Origin: Cepaea nemoralis
Taxonomy: Eukaryota > Mollusca > Gastropoda > Stylommatophora > Helicidae
NCBI GenBank assembly: GCA_014155875.1
Contig: JACEFZ010018189.1
Span: 124,001-188,000, forward strand
Length of the DNA: 64,000 nucleotides
Direction of reading: 5' to 3'
The position numbers and the translations under genes are program-made. Under the pieces are notes generated by a model that saw only the letters and a program-made list of their open reading frames with translations, ran no database searches and had not been told where the DNA came from. Each line of letters begins with the position of its first letter. The first letter of the stretch is position 1. Of the stretch, positions 24,601-35,353 are shown piece by piece.

Positions 24601-25919
24601 TTTATGTGGTCTAAGTTCCACCATGTTTGAACCACAGTAGACCTGGGCACAAGGAGGACCAGACACAGTACAGCAATCATTGTGACATAGCAACATGGGA
24701 CAGGCATTGTGAAGGGAAATGGAAAATAGGCATTTACAACTGCAATATGCATTATGTATTAACTAATGGCATTTACCCAATTAGCAGACCAGACATCCAT
24801 TCCTATGGCTGTGATGTTGGTGCATGAATGTCCTATTCCATATACACTCAGTCAGCAATGCCAGACCTCACACCTTTTCTCAGACAGACCTGACTCACAG
24901 GTACATCATCATCATCATGTGCTCTTTCCCCACTGAGTAATTTTCATGTCTACTACAGTAGGTAACAGAAGCTCAATTGCATACACAATTGTTCACATAT
25001 GCACCAAGCACATATGTGGAAAAACATGTTTAGTCCTTGTAAATTTGCATGAGCCATACATTATATTCATCAAGCATACGCAACCAGTCACAACAAGGTA
25101 TTGATATGCACTTGGAGTATACAGCGTGAAAGACATGTCAAGGTTGAAGAAGCAGTATCCAGAATACTGGCGCACAGAAGTTAGGTTTTCCACTTTTCAC
25201 ATTTTATTCATAAAATACTCTTATATTCTTCTCATTCGTTCACTAGGCACAACTACAACATTAAAGTATGTTTTAAAGTGGTACCTGTTGTCCAGAGAAC
25301 AATATATTATTTGATCTTTAAGGGCATTGTTGGGTCATCACATCACACTAGCGACCGCTCCCGGTGAAATCCCCGCTCAACTAATTAGATTTTAAAATAT
25401 GGCCCAGGAATAGCGTGGGCTCATTACTTATTAACCAATCAAAAGACAAGCGCATATATAGCTGCCCTCCCCCAACTCGTTCTAGAACATACTAGTTCCA
25501 AGAATCGTCCTTCTATTTGGAAACGCCACTTAAATCGGAAGTATTCTTATGTATGTGTAGGGCTGGGAATGGGGATTCTGTTCCATCATGCTACAGTCAG
25601 GTAGCCCCGTGATCAGCTTCGTCTTGGAAGGCCTACATTTCATAGGGTCCGGTCTTCACAACGCAGATGACATCCGGAACCATTCGGTACACCATTCTGG
25701 CCGTCTTTCTCTCTTTCTTCATCCAAGTGCATGTTCCACTGGGTTCTCAGCCACAGAACAAACTTAAACAACGAACATCTCATCCAGCTCCTTCCCGTAC
25801 CTAAGCATGGCTGGAGAGCTCCTACTCAAATCTTCCCCCTCTTCCATAAAAGGTAAAGAATACTCCTAACCAGGTAAGTCACAAGTAATGCATACACTGC
25901 ATTTCTGCCTGCTCATGCC
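21649..25919. other. Intergenic DNA, nothing recognised
   Basis: 4.3 kb with only short, unconvincing ORFs. The start (TGTAACAATAAACAAG) is where family F similarity stops and could be the edge of an unknown insert. No LTR pair or inverted termini were found. Confidence 0.35.
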
Positions 25920-26165
25920 CGACTGAACAAATCTCGGCGTTTCTTGACAGGATTTTCCAACCTCTAGTTGCGAATCTCCCGTCATACATCAAGGATACAA
26001 CGCATGCGTTACTTTCATTCAACTCTCTCCAACTGACTCCTGGGAATACATACAGACTATTCCTAATGGATGTATGTTCCCTCTATACCTCCATTCCTCA
26101 CGCTGATGGCCTCAGGGCGTTACAGTTCTTTCTGGATCAACGCACAGATCAAGCCATCCCTACTC
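25920..26165 (+). mobile_element. Penelope-like RT fragment
   Basis: One frame reads ISAFLDRIFQPLVANLPSYI, then KDTTHAL, then FLMDVCSLYTSIPHADGLRA. The PSYIKDTT block and the MDVxSLYTxIPHxxG core are characteristic of Penelope-like element RTs. Both ends are truncated: the 5' side is non-coding, and the 3' side runs into dispersed repeat X. No GIY-YIG domain is present here. Confidence 0.7.
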
Positions 26166-26179
26166 GCACACTTTTTTTT

Positions 26180-26475
26180 TCGCTCGCTCGATTTGAACCT
26201 AAGCCTAGTCCATACATACTACTTCTAGCAGCACTGAACTTAAATTTCCGTGTGGATTACCTTCCATATTACCAGTGTCCCTTGCACTCAGGTGAACGTA
26301 CTCCGACTTCAGAGGTACTTGTAATTGGCATCACCAAGTAAAGGATAAGAAGTCAACATTTTAATCCAACTGTCCGTTGTAGGGGTTAAACGCCTTACCT
26401 CGGCATCAGCACACCGGATATTAAAGATCGCGCGTATCAAAATGATATAACTTGTTACCCTTACAACTATCATTA
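26180..26475. repeat. Dispersed repeat X, copy 2
   Basis: Same order of blocks as 585-870, for instance AGTCCATAC, ACTTCTAG, CGTGTGGATTA, GTACTTGTAATTGGC, AGAAGTCAACATTTTA and GTTACCCTTACAACTA. It directly follows the Penelope-like fragment. Confidence 0.6.
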
Positions 26476-26529
26476 AAAAACATACGTCAGTTACTGCGGT
26501 GTATGGGTGGGGGGGGGGGGGGGGTGTCT

Positions 26530-26698
26530 TGAGCCTGAGGAATTAAGGCCGCCTGGCTAGTGCAGTCGATGCGAACTGCGCAGGCTAGAGTTTTCTTATT
26601 TGTCCCCGACAGAAAAAAAATTCCACACCTGACCGGGGAATCGAACCCGGATCTCCCGAAGAGAATCCGGCATTCTAGCCACTTGGTCAGCCCCTCCT
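26530..26698 (-). mobile_element. tRNA-derived SINE-like element
   Basis: On the minus strand, 26622-26697 reads like a tRNA head: GCTGACCAAGTGGCTAG resembles box A and GGTTCGATTCC is a perfect box B inside a CCGGG/CCCGG T-arm. The acceptor stem does not pair, so it is not a functional tRNA. A tRNA-unrelated tail (CTAGCCTGCGCAG) follows, up to a poly-G run (26511-26524 on the plus strand). Confidence 0.6.
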
Positions 26699-27589
26699 TC
26701 TACCCATACAACTAACCGAAATAAATACAAGTAAATTACCCTCTTGGCCACTTGAATAGCATTGGCTAGATATGGCTAGCCACATATCTGTAACGTGTTA
26801 GGTGTGGATGGCTGCTAACACATTCCAGTCAGAATATTAATTATTTCCCCAGATATCCTTGTTTGAAGAATCTCTGCTGTCCACACAGACCCCTAGAAGA
26901 GGATCTAATGTCTAATAGTATCTAATCTATCCTATCCAACAGAAGAACTCGACAACTCGTTATGAACTTTTTAACAATGGCAATTTTGATCAGATTGATG
27001 GCAGTCTGGTGGAAGGCTGGCTGGACTCCCTCTTAATATTTTGAAAGGTATGGCTGACTGTTTGGTTCTGCACGACCTTACAATGAAGCTGAAGATGCTA
27101 TATATGCTTGGTCTGTTTGAACAGGTTTTGAAGAGATACCAACCCCTGATGCCTGACTTGACTTCATTGAGATACTTCTTGAACTTCGCCTGCCACTGGA
27201 CATTGGGTTGGAGTTTTGATAGTCTTTCACCAGTAGTAGACACTACACTGGAATGGGTTGAACTTTAATTGGAAGTTGGCCGGTACCATACAAGTTGGAT
27301 ATAAAGTGATGAATTATAATGGAAGTCGAATTGATTAATTGATTGATTGATTGAAGTTGTTCTACCTTGTATTCTCCCTTCTGTTACATACATGCACCAG
27401 AAGATTACATTCTCTGTCCAGGGAGTCGTGGTAGCCCAATCAACAGCGTCTTTGATGCCGGGACCTTGTCATAGGTTATAATCCTTCTTCAGGCAATTTT
27501 TATTTGTGCATGTACCCTGGGCTATTAGATAGACCCACTCTAATATGGCTGCAAGAAAATATTCTTGATGTAACGTTGGCGTCGAGCGC
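26699..27589. other. Intergenic, nothing recognised
   Basis: No convincing gene or element. A short GATT repeat lies near 27332-27352. Confidence 0.4.
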
Positions 27590-27957
27590 TTGCAGAAAAC
27601 TAAACAAATGTCGAGCTCTTGGAGAAAACTATACAAATGTCGAGCTCTTGGAGAAAACTATACAAATGTCGAGCTCTTGGAGAAAACTATACAAATGTCG
27701 AGCTCTTGGAGAAAACTATACAAATGTCGAGCTCTTGGAGAAAACTATACAAATGTCGAGCTCTTGGAGAAACTATACAAATGTCGAGCTCTTGGAGAAA
27801 ACTATACAAATGTCGAGCTCTTGGAGAAAACTATACAAATGTCGAGCTCTTGAGAGAAACTATACAAATGTCGAGCTCTTGGAGAAAACTATGCAAATGT
27901 CGAGCTCTTGGAGAAAACTATACAAATGTCGAGCTCTTGGAGAAAACTATACAAATG
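27590..27957. repeat. 29-bp minisatellite, about 12-13 copies
   Basis: The unit contains GTCGAGCTCTTGGAGAAAAC and TATACAAAT, with starts at 27610, 27639, 27668, 27697 and so on. Units are nearly identical, with a few one-base indels near 27770 and 27850. There are no unique spacers. The last unit runs straight into a LINE 3' end. Confidence 0.95.
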
Positions 27958-28049
27958 TGGTGAAAAAAGAGTTGAGGAGAAGACGGTGGTGCTGGGTAGG
28001 ACACACACTGAGGAAAATATAATTAGATACCGGGATGAAGGAGGAATAG
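27958..28049 (+). mobile_element. LINE 3'-end scrap before the GAA array
   Basis: The frame reads VKKELRRRRWCWVGHTLRKI and then stop, which resembles the RRWxWIGHTLRK peptide near the end of many endonuclease/RT LINEs. It is followed by a GAA tail, like family A. Confidence 0.5.
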
Positions 28050-28682
28050 GAGAAGAAGAAGAAGAAGAAGAAGAAGAAGAAGAAGAAGAAGAAGAAGAAG
28101 AAGAAGAAGAAGAAGAAGAAGAAGAAGAAGAAGAAGAAGAAGAAGAAGAAGAAGAAGAAGAAGAAGAAGAAGAAGAAGAAGAAGAAAAAGAAGAAAAAAG
28201 AAGAAGAAGAAGAAGAAGAAGAAGAAGAAGAAGAAGAAGAAGAAGAAGAAGAAGAAGAAGAAGAAGAAGAAGAAGAAGAAGAAGAAGAAGAAGAAGAAGA
28301 AGAAGAAGAAGAAGAAGAAGAAAGAAGAAGAAGAAGAAGAAGAAGAAGAAGAAGAAGAAGAAGAAGAAGAAGAAGAAGAAGAAGAAGAAGAAGAAGAAGA
28401 AGAAGAAGAAGAAGAAGAAGAAGAAGAAGAAGAAGAAGAAGAAGAAGAAGAAGAAGAAGAAGAAGAAGAAGAAGAAGAAGAAGAAGAAGAAGAAGAAGAA
28501 GAAGAAGAAGAAGAAGAAGAAGAAGAAGAAGAAGAAGAAGAAGAAGAAGAAGAAGAAGAAGAAGAAGAAGAAGAAGAAGAACAAGAAGAAGAAGAACAAG
28601 AAGAAGAAGAAAGAAGAAGAAGAAGATGAAGAAGAAGAAGAAGAAGAAGAAGAAGAAGAAGAAGAAGAAGAAGAAGAAGAAG
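28050..28682. repeat. (GAA)n array, about 630 bp
   Basis: A nearly pure GAA tract with a few GAAA slips (about 28190 and 28320) and AAC or ATG variants near 28580-28630. Every frame is open, giving poly-Glu, Lys, Arg, Phe, Leu or Ser artefacts. All purines lie on the plus strand. Confidence 0.97.
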
Positions 28683-29044
28683 CCAAGGCAACACAAACAT
28701 TAATGCTAGCATTGCAAAACACTGATTGGTGACAAGAAACTGATACACTTTCTTTATGACTGAACAACATTTGCAGGGGTTGGAGCGTAGCACTCACAAG
28801 CATATATATATACGCAACAATGTCTACAGGCTGTGAATATCTATTAATTCAATGTGGTCTCTAGTTTGCCTTTTCAAGCGTATATAATTCTTCTTTACAA
28901 TATAGGATATTGCGGAATGTTGGTGTAAAATGCCGGTATAGCAAAATTAGGTCAGAGATGAATGTCTTGTCATGAAACACAATAAACAAACAATATATTA
29001 AACTTTTCTAACATTTTTTTTTTATTTCAAGATAACTTCATTAT
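28683..29044. other. AT-rich spacer
   Basis: No gene or repeat was recognised. Confidence 0.4.
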
Positions 29045-29375
29045 TTGCTCAATTTGCACCAGACACGTACTTCTCTGTGTATGTGGTTGCCTAATGGCTA
29101 GTTGGTTCTCTGCTTGTCACGTACCTCTCCGTGTATGTGGTGACATAGTGGTTGCTACGTTCTCTGTCTGTCACTCACTTTCCCTTGTATGTGGTGATAT
29201 AGTGGTTGGTACGTTCCCTGCCCGGGACTTCAAATGTCGTTCGTTTTCATACTGCCTCATGCGGCTCGCGAGTGACGTTTTCTCGGACACTCCTAGAGTT
29301 GTCATTCTCGGAGACTCCAAGGGCTGTCATTCTCGGAGACTCCTAGAGTTGTCTTTCTCGGAAACTCCTAGGTTT
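29045..29375. repeat. Two short minisatellites (54 bp x3 and 25 bp x3.5)
   Basis: 29063-29225 holds three 54-bp units around TGTGGTGACATAGTGGTTG. 29280-29375 holds 25-bp units around CGGAGACTCCTAGAG. They lie in an ORF-like stretch (29094-29444) with no family resemblance. Confidence 0.7.
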
Positions 29376-30046
29376 GACATTAAAGCTATGGAATTCGTGC
29401 TTTGTGCGACGCCTTTGCCAAACTACTCTGCGGAAAGAGACTGAGCCATTTGCTATACATCCGGTGCATTGAAGTAGATCCTCTCAGCTTTAATCCCCTT
29501 GAAACTCTTAACCGAGACAACGATCCAATTCTACCCACATCCAGCAGTGACAAGACTTTCTCCCCACCAGCACATTACGCCTTGTGCTAAATCATCCTCT
29601 TCAAAAAAACTTCACCTGTCTGCTATATAGGACGGGAAACACACCAGGGTGAGGCAAGTGCAGCTATGGAAAACCAGTATCCTTGACAATAAGTGGACAC
29701 CTCTTATGTGGTCTTTTCTGTTACCGAGAGTTCCACAGAACGGATTACCTACATACCCGGGCAACTTAAACGTGTCCTGAAGACTGTGGACGTAATCAAA
29801 GATCAGGCGGATGTTGAAAGCCAGGGGAAGCTACCACATTATGCACCGCCAGAGATTTATCACGAAAGCCAAACAAACCTAACACGCATCACGTGGTTCT
29901 AATGCTGAGACTATCAGTCGAGGCAGATCTTGTACTTCAACATGGGATGAGATTGGTGGCAGAGCCAGTAAGTCCTTACCATCATGGCTAATATCATCAA
30001 GTGAGCAGCCTCAAACATGATGACAACAAACAACAATTCTGATCCA
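29376..30046. other. Intergenic, nothing recognised
   Basis: Only short open frames without similarity that I recognise. Confidence 0.4.
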
Positions 30047-30185
30047 TTCATCATCATCATCATCATTATCATCATCATCATCTTCCACTTCTGCCGTAAA
30101 GTGTCGTGGGGAGGATTAATTTGCGCACCACCGCCCGATGGACGGAAATAACATTCAGAACTGGGATGTGCAGAAGAAACAGCCC
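30047..30185 (-). mobile_element. Family D LINE 3' end with (GAT)n tail
   Basis: The minus strand matches the ends at 46021-46148 and 54255-54521, with blocks TCCTCCCCACGAC and GGCAGAAGTGGAAGATGATG. The tail (ATC on plus) spans 30047-30080. It is a 5'-truncated scrap. Confidence 0.7.
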
Positions 30186-30242
30186 CATTCTCAAAGTCCT
30201 TGTCTCTGAACTTTACAAACCATAAAGAGTGTCCACTGACGA

Positions 30243-30631
30243 CATTCATCCATCCATCATGTGCCATGCCGGTAAGCGTGGGCTGTCATGTTTAGCCATT
30301 TCACTCGATCACCAGAGTCGTGGATCAGCTCTGTGTTTCTGTCTCGACCATGCCACGAGACCAAGCCATCCAGGTATTGACTTCTCGGTCTTTCCCTTGG
30401 TCTCTTCCCTTCGATCTTGCCAGTTGTCACCAAGTTCTCCAATCCATTTCTTCTCATAACATGCCCAAACAATTTTGACTGCCTACGTCTAATGTCTCTA
30501 ATCAGTTTACGATCTTCGTTTGTTTCTTGAAGGACTTGTTCATTGGTCTTTCTGGCTGTCCATGGTATTCTTTACATTTTCCTCAGAAACCACATTTCCA
30601 CAGCCATCAGATGTTTTTCAGCCTGATTGAA
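30243..30631 (-). mobile_element. Family B LINE 3' end, copy 3
   Basis: The minus-strand frame 30257-30472 encodes FGHVMRRNGLENLVTTGKIE, RPRERPRSQYLDGL and the C-terminal AYRHGT, matching 5530-5745. Similarity continues upstream to about 30631 with frame breaks. The tail is a short (TGGA)n at 30243-30256. Confidence 0.8.
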
Positions 30632-30939
30632 TGAATTTCCTTTTAATGAAAGACTGACGACATTACATTAAAAGAAAAAAACACACACACTGACATACAA
30701 GTCTCGTAGCAGGAAACTGCTGAGGGCGTGTGAAGTCCTAGGACCATCACGTTGCTGTAGACCGGAGTGCACAGAGGAATAAGTGGTCAGTTTTTCCCTC
30801 CCGTAGTGAAGGACGAGAGCTGATACTGATAACATACTGGACTGCGCCCATGCTATTGTCAGCGTCGCGTCTTAGCGGTAGGGAAATACACATGTAGAAT
30901 ACATAAAGGAATTTGTTTCGCGCCTTGAGGCGTAATGAG
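30632..30939. other. Spacer, nothing recognised
   Basis: No coding or repeat signal. Confidence 0.4.
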
Positions 30940-31668
30940 TACGAGGGCGAGTCAATAAGTAAATCACACAGTTCTATGGGATGGCAGGTAAATGTAGTTG
31001 GTGTTTTTTACAGGTGTCATTAGGTAACAGCAACACTAAAGTGATATTCACGCTCGTCTGGTAGTACAAGGTGTCTCATGCGCACGCACAGCGCATAAAC
31101 AAAATGACGACTGTACTTACGGAGTGACAACCAAAGAGCAACGTGCTATTGTGCGTTTTTTTTTTGGGGGGGGGGGGATTTGCTTCCTGGTTATGATGAC
31201 AAATGTTTGTCCCATAAAGCGGTGCATAGTTGGGTAGAAAAATGTGTCAAGGAGTGTTGATTCTTCATGACAATGCCAGACCACATACGGCTCGATTAAC
31301 TCAGGAGAAAATTAACCAACTAAGGTGGGAAGTTCTGGTACATCCATCTTACAGCCCCGACTTAGCCCCTAGTGATTTCCAACTTTTTGGTCCACTGAAA
31401 ACCGACCTTGGCGGGAGACATTTCGCGAACGACGCTGAAGTTGAATGTGAAGTGAAAACGTGGTTTAGAAAACAGAGCATTCAGTTCTATGCAGCCGGTT
31501 TTGGCGGACTGATAAAACGATGGGATAAGTGCATCAGTGTTGGTGGAAATTATGTTGAGAAATAAAGGGGCAATGTATATATGAAAATAAACTGGTTTCA
31601 AGTTGTTATCATATTTAGTTATTTTTCTACAGCCATTTGTGACTTACTTATTCACTTCCTCTCGTTTA
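30940..31668 (+). mobile_element. Internally deleted mariner-like transposon
   Basis: Imperfect inverted termini: the left end (30941-30967) begins ACGAGGGCGAGTCAATAAGT and the right end (31639-31665), read inverted, begins ACGAGAGGAAGTGAATAAGT. At about 730 bp it is well short of the usual 1.3 kb. The transposase start (TTKEQRAIVRF, near 31124) is separated from the C-terminal part by a T9/G13 run at about 31158-31179 where the middle is missing. Confidence 0.75.
31230..31565 (+). pseudogene. Mariner transposase C-terminal fragment
   Basis: It contains LHDNARPHTA and HPSYSPDLAPSDFQLFGPLK. The two Asp of HDN and PSD are separated by 34 residues, the DD34D spacing of mariner. The ending WDKCISVGGNYVEK is also family-typical. 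The N-terminal DNA-binding part and the first catalytic Asp are not in this frame, so it is inactive. Confidence 0.8.
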
Positions 31669-31689
31669 TGGTTGCAACCCTTTGTCATT

Positions 31690-32215
31690 ATCAGGCCGGT
31701 CGTCTTAACTTCACGGAACTCATTTTGTCTGCGTCGATTGACATGACACTCGCCACCTGAGTGTGGATTCAAAGACGTGGACCACTCGGCCCGGGTAGAC
31801 ACATAGCAATATCTCATCCCATCGTGTTCCTCTTGTACCTTGCGGTGTCGAGGTGAAGTATAAACATCGTGAGAGTGCCCACTTATGGGCTTCATATATC
31901 GATATTCCCATGAACTCAGCTATTCCCTGCGTCCATCGTTTACGTGGTCGGCCTCTTCTTCTGCTTCCCTCTGATCTGTACATCAATGCTTGTTGTAGTA
32001 TACTGTTAGTTGGTAACCTACTTGAATGGCCAAACCATTTGGCTTGTTGTCTTCTAATAAAATCTAGTACTGCTATAACCCCCACTTTAGTCCTGATTTC
32101 TACATTTCTGATCTTGTCTCTTCTGGATACATTGAGCATTCTTCTCAGGAATCTCATTTCTGTTGTTGCGATTTTTCTTTTCTCTTTTTCTGTCATTGTC
32201 CAGGTTTGGCATTGG
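31690..32215 (-). mobile_element. LINE RT C-terminal fragment (separate family)
   Basis: The minus-strand frame 31720-32196 has TTEMRFLRRMLNVSRRDKIR, WFGHSSRLP and RRRGRPRKRWTQGI. This is the layout of the region after the RT in endonuclease/RT LINEs. It differs from families A to G in this window. No catalytic domain remains. Confidence 0.65.
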
Positions 32216-32849
32216 TAGCATAGAGTTGGTAGGAATATTGTGTTGTAAAGTGGTTTGTTACGTAGTTATTGATACATGTTTTTTTGTTTTTTAGTATTTG
32301 TGCTTAGCAATGTATTGTTGACAAAATCTTGACTTGAAGTAGCTTTGGGGCTACACTTTAATTCATCTGTAACCCCAGAAATTAGATTGAAGAGTTAGTC
32401 ATCACCACCACTAATGATTGTATAAATGAATCATAAACTAAACGACAAAGACTAAGCAAACAAATCAAGGACAACAAAAATAGAATTATTAATCCAAACT
32501 ACAGTTCAAGTGCAACCAATGCTCATACAAAACATTCAGACATAAAACACAATATAGCAAACATCAAACATAAACCAAGAGTAGCCCATAACCAGACCTG
32601 TGCCTTCTAGGCAAGTCTGTAGAGTACCCCATGTTCCACTATCAAATACTCACACCTAGAGTAGATTGTGACACAACAAAGAACTTTGACACTTAAAATA
32701 ATAAGACACGGCAAAAACTTCAGTTACACAACATAAGGTTAAGACGCAACATAAACCTAAGAGCCGTGACACTACTTTAAAATTATGAGAGCTCTGACGT
32801 AACAGCCAGCCACTCCTGTAAGATAAACAACAGTCTATCATTCAATAAA
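32216..32849. other. Spacer, nothing recognised
   Basis: AT-rich with no supported feature. Confidence 0.4.
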
Positions 32850-33048
32850 TCAGGTGCCGTCTCCACAATGAAGGTTAGCTGCAATGGACCTCCAGCACTA
32901 TCTGTCTCTTTCCCTGACTGTACATTCTGTCAGGCTGATGTTCGTCCGTCTGGTATCTTCCCACTTGTATCGCTGCATACCTCTTGCTCGCTTGCCCTCA
33001 ATCTTGCCCTCCAGTGTGGTTTTTATAAGAGTTTCAAGTGGTTTACTT
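32850..33048 (-). mobile_element. Family G LINE, 3' part
   Basis: The minus strand reads ESKPLETLIKTTLEGKIEGK, RARGMQRYKWEDT and CWRSIAANL, the terminal peptide block of an endonuclease/RT LINE. It appears to continue family G from 35350-35956, with family C copy 1 inserted between. Confidence 0.55.
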
Positions 33049-33060
33049 TCATCATCATCA

Positions 33061-34245
33061 TCAAGTGCCGTGCCGGCTGGCGTAGGCGTTCATGGCTCTC
33101 CACAGATCTCGGTCTCTGGTGTTCTGGATCAACTCTGCTGATGATATTCCTCCATGCCACCGTCTCAGTCCGTCCAGCATCATTTCTCTTGGTCTGCCTC
33201 TGCCTCTCTTCCCCTCGATCTTTCCAGTTGTCACGATGTTCTCCAATGCCTCTCTTCTCATCACATGACCAAAGAAAGATGTTTGTCTCTTTCTTATTGT
33301 TGTATATAGTGTTCTAGTTTCATTAGCCTCTTTCAGGCAATCGTTGTTAGTTACTCTGGCAGTCCAAGGAATTCGCAACATTCGTCTTAAAAACCACATC
33401 TCTGTTGCTTCTAAGTTCTTCCTAATTTGTTCATTTACATTCCAAGATTCGCTGCCATACAGCAAAACTGGTTCTATATAGCATTTTAGTACTCTCTTTC
33501 TTACATTCATTGATAGCGACTTATTGCATAAGATACTCTTCATTTTCTGAAATGCTGTCTTTGCCTGCCCTATTCTGCTCTTAATCTCTTTTGTACATCT
33601 TCCATCTGATGTTATAAGTGCCCCTAGGTATTTAAAATTATCCACTTGGTTGAGAATTTCCCCTTCTATTTCTATGTCACATTTTGGCGTCCCCATTTTC
33701 TTTGATACCACCATTGTTACTGTTTTCTTGATATTAAAGGACAGTCCTTTCTGTGCACTCTCTGTTACTACACTGTCCAACAATTGTTGTAGGTCTGATG
33801 CATTATCCGCCACCAATACTGTGTCATCTGCATAGCGTATATTGTTTATATTATATCCTCCGATTAGTATTCCTGGCTTCTCTTTGATCTCTCTCATTAT
33901 TACTTCGCTATACAGGGAGAAGAGATCGGGTGACAAGACACACCCCTGTCGTACTCCTAGCTTTATCTGTTCGTAACTACCCTCTTTATTTCCCATTTTA
34001 ATTGCTGCTACTTGGTTCCAGTATATATTCTTTATTATTCTTAAATCTTTCCCATCAATGTTGATATCTTCCAACATTTTAATCAGCTCATCATGTTTTA
34101 CTTTATCAAATGCCTTAGTATAATCTATGAAGCATAAATATATGTCTCTTTGTTTCTCTATTGATCTTTCTATTAGTGTTCGTAATATATATATATATTG
34201 CATTGTTTGTACCCTTTCCTTCCATAAAACCATACTGTTCTTCAC
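33061..34245 (-). pseudogene. Family C RT, C-terminal 394 residues
   Basis: First catalytic region FIDYTKAFDKVKH, then GVRQGCVLSPDLFSLY, the active-site IRYADDTVLV (YADD 138-141), FKYLGALITSDGRC, VLLYGSESWN, FFGHVMRREALENIV and RGRGRPREMMLDGL. The frame is open to the stop, so this half is well preserved. The shift at the TA tract cuts it off from its N-terminal half. Confidence 0.8.
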
Positions 34246-35122
34246 TAATTTCCATTTTTATTTTCTTTCTTGTTCTTCTCATTATAATTCTGAGTAGAAG
34301 CTTAGTGACATGGTTTATGAGGTTAATTGTACGAAAATCTTCACAATCAATTGCTCCTGGTCTTTTTGGTATAGCTATAAATACAGATTTAAGCATATCA
34401 CTGGGTAAATATCCACTACTGTAAATATCATTCAACATTTTGGTTAATATATCTACTCCAAATTCTCCCAACACTTCTAATTCTTCTATTGTGATTTCAT
34501 CTGGCCCAGCTGTTTTTCCTTTCTTCATATGTTTCATAGCATCAGCGACTTCTTCTTTTAGAATAGGTGGGCCTTCTAAGTTACTTTCTTCTGTTAATTC
34601 TTCCCTTTCTCCATTATATAATTCTCTTATATACTCATTCCACCTCTTCATTATAGCACCTTCCTCCAATAAAGTTTGTCCTGTTTTTGATTTCAAACAC
34701 CCTGTATTTATTCTTATTTTTCTTCCTGTGAGCTCGCTGATTTGTCTGTAGATACTTTTTTGATCTTTAATGGAATTTAATTCAATTTTTCTGCATTGCT
34801 CATTTAACCAACTTTCTTTTGCCTTCACACATTTATCTCTTATTTCTTTATTTATCTTAGCATACTCTTGTTTGTCATTTTTATTCTGTTTCCTTTTGTC
34901 CATCAACCTTAAGATTTCTTCATTCATCCATTTTTTCTTAGCTTTTTGGCTTCTCTCCGGTAATATTTCTTTGCTAGTTTGATGAATGGAGTCCCTTAAC
35001 ATTTCCCATTGTTCATCTATACTCTGTATTTTAGCTATTGCGTTGTACCTATTTTTCACAGTCACTCTGTATTGTTCTTGAATTTCTTTATCTACTTTCA
35101 GAACCTCTTTATTAAGTCTCAA
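34115..35122 (-). pseudogene. Family C linker and RT N-terminal half
   Basis: 335 residues: KKWMNEEILRLMDKRKQNK (linker), GRKIRINTGCLKSKTG, MKKGKTAGPDEITIEEL (template-binding region), VFIAIPKRPGAI and EEQYGFMEGKGT. The last roughly 30 residues after NAIYIYI are out of frame because of the TA slip. The equivalent of 34360-34970 is inverted in copy 2 (46601-47178). Confidence 0.75.
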
Positions 35123-35125
35123 GTT

Positions 35126-35353
35126 TTAAACCATTTTTTCCCCTCTCATTAATCTTACTTTTATTTGTCCACATAGTGGTACATGATCACTGTTACCGTC
35201 AGCACCAGGCATTGTCTTTACATTAATTAATGCATTTCTAAATCTTTTATTAATAAGTATGTAGTCAATTTGGTTGCGTATTTTCATCTCAGGGCTTTTC
35301 CATGTGTATAGTCGTCTTTTATGGTGTTTAAACCATGTGTTTCCAATTATCAT
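35126..35353 (-). pseudogene. Family C endonuclease, C-terminal scrap
   Basis: 75 residues with YTWKSPEMKIRNQIDYILI and NSDHVPLCGQIKV. The SDH box is the last catalytic motif of AP-type endonucleases in LINEs. The rest of the domain is missing from this copy. Confidence 0.75.

Larger units (their letters stand above)
33049..35350 (-). mobile_element. Family C LINE copy 1, 5'-truncated, (GAT)n tail
   Basis: It contains the end of the endonuclease (35126-35353), the linker and first half of the RT (34115-35122), and the rest of the RT plus C-terminus (33061-34245). The two RT frames are joined by a TA-repeat slip near 34185-34200. The tail GATGATGATGAT lies at 33050-33062. It begins inside the endonuclease and is flanked on both sides by family G sequence. 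Confidence 0.8.

Noticed and set aside
27590..27957. CRISPR-like array of 29-bp repeats
   Set aside because: Repeats are head to tail without spacers, and the context is eukaryotic; a minisatellite.
27889..28803. Long poly-Glu/Lys/Arg and poly-Ser/Leu/Phe reading frames
   Set aside because: They are the six readings of a GAA repeat; no flanking protein domain.
32868..33317. Plus-strand ORF of 149 codons
   Set aside because: Antisense of LINE 3' ends (families G and C) on the minus strand.
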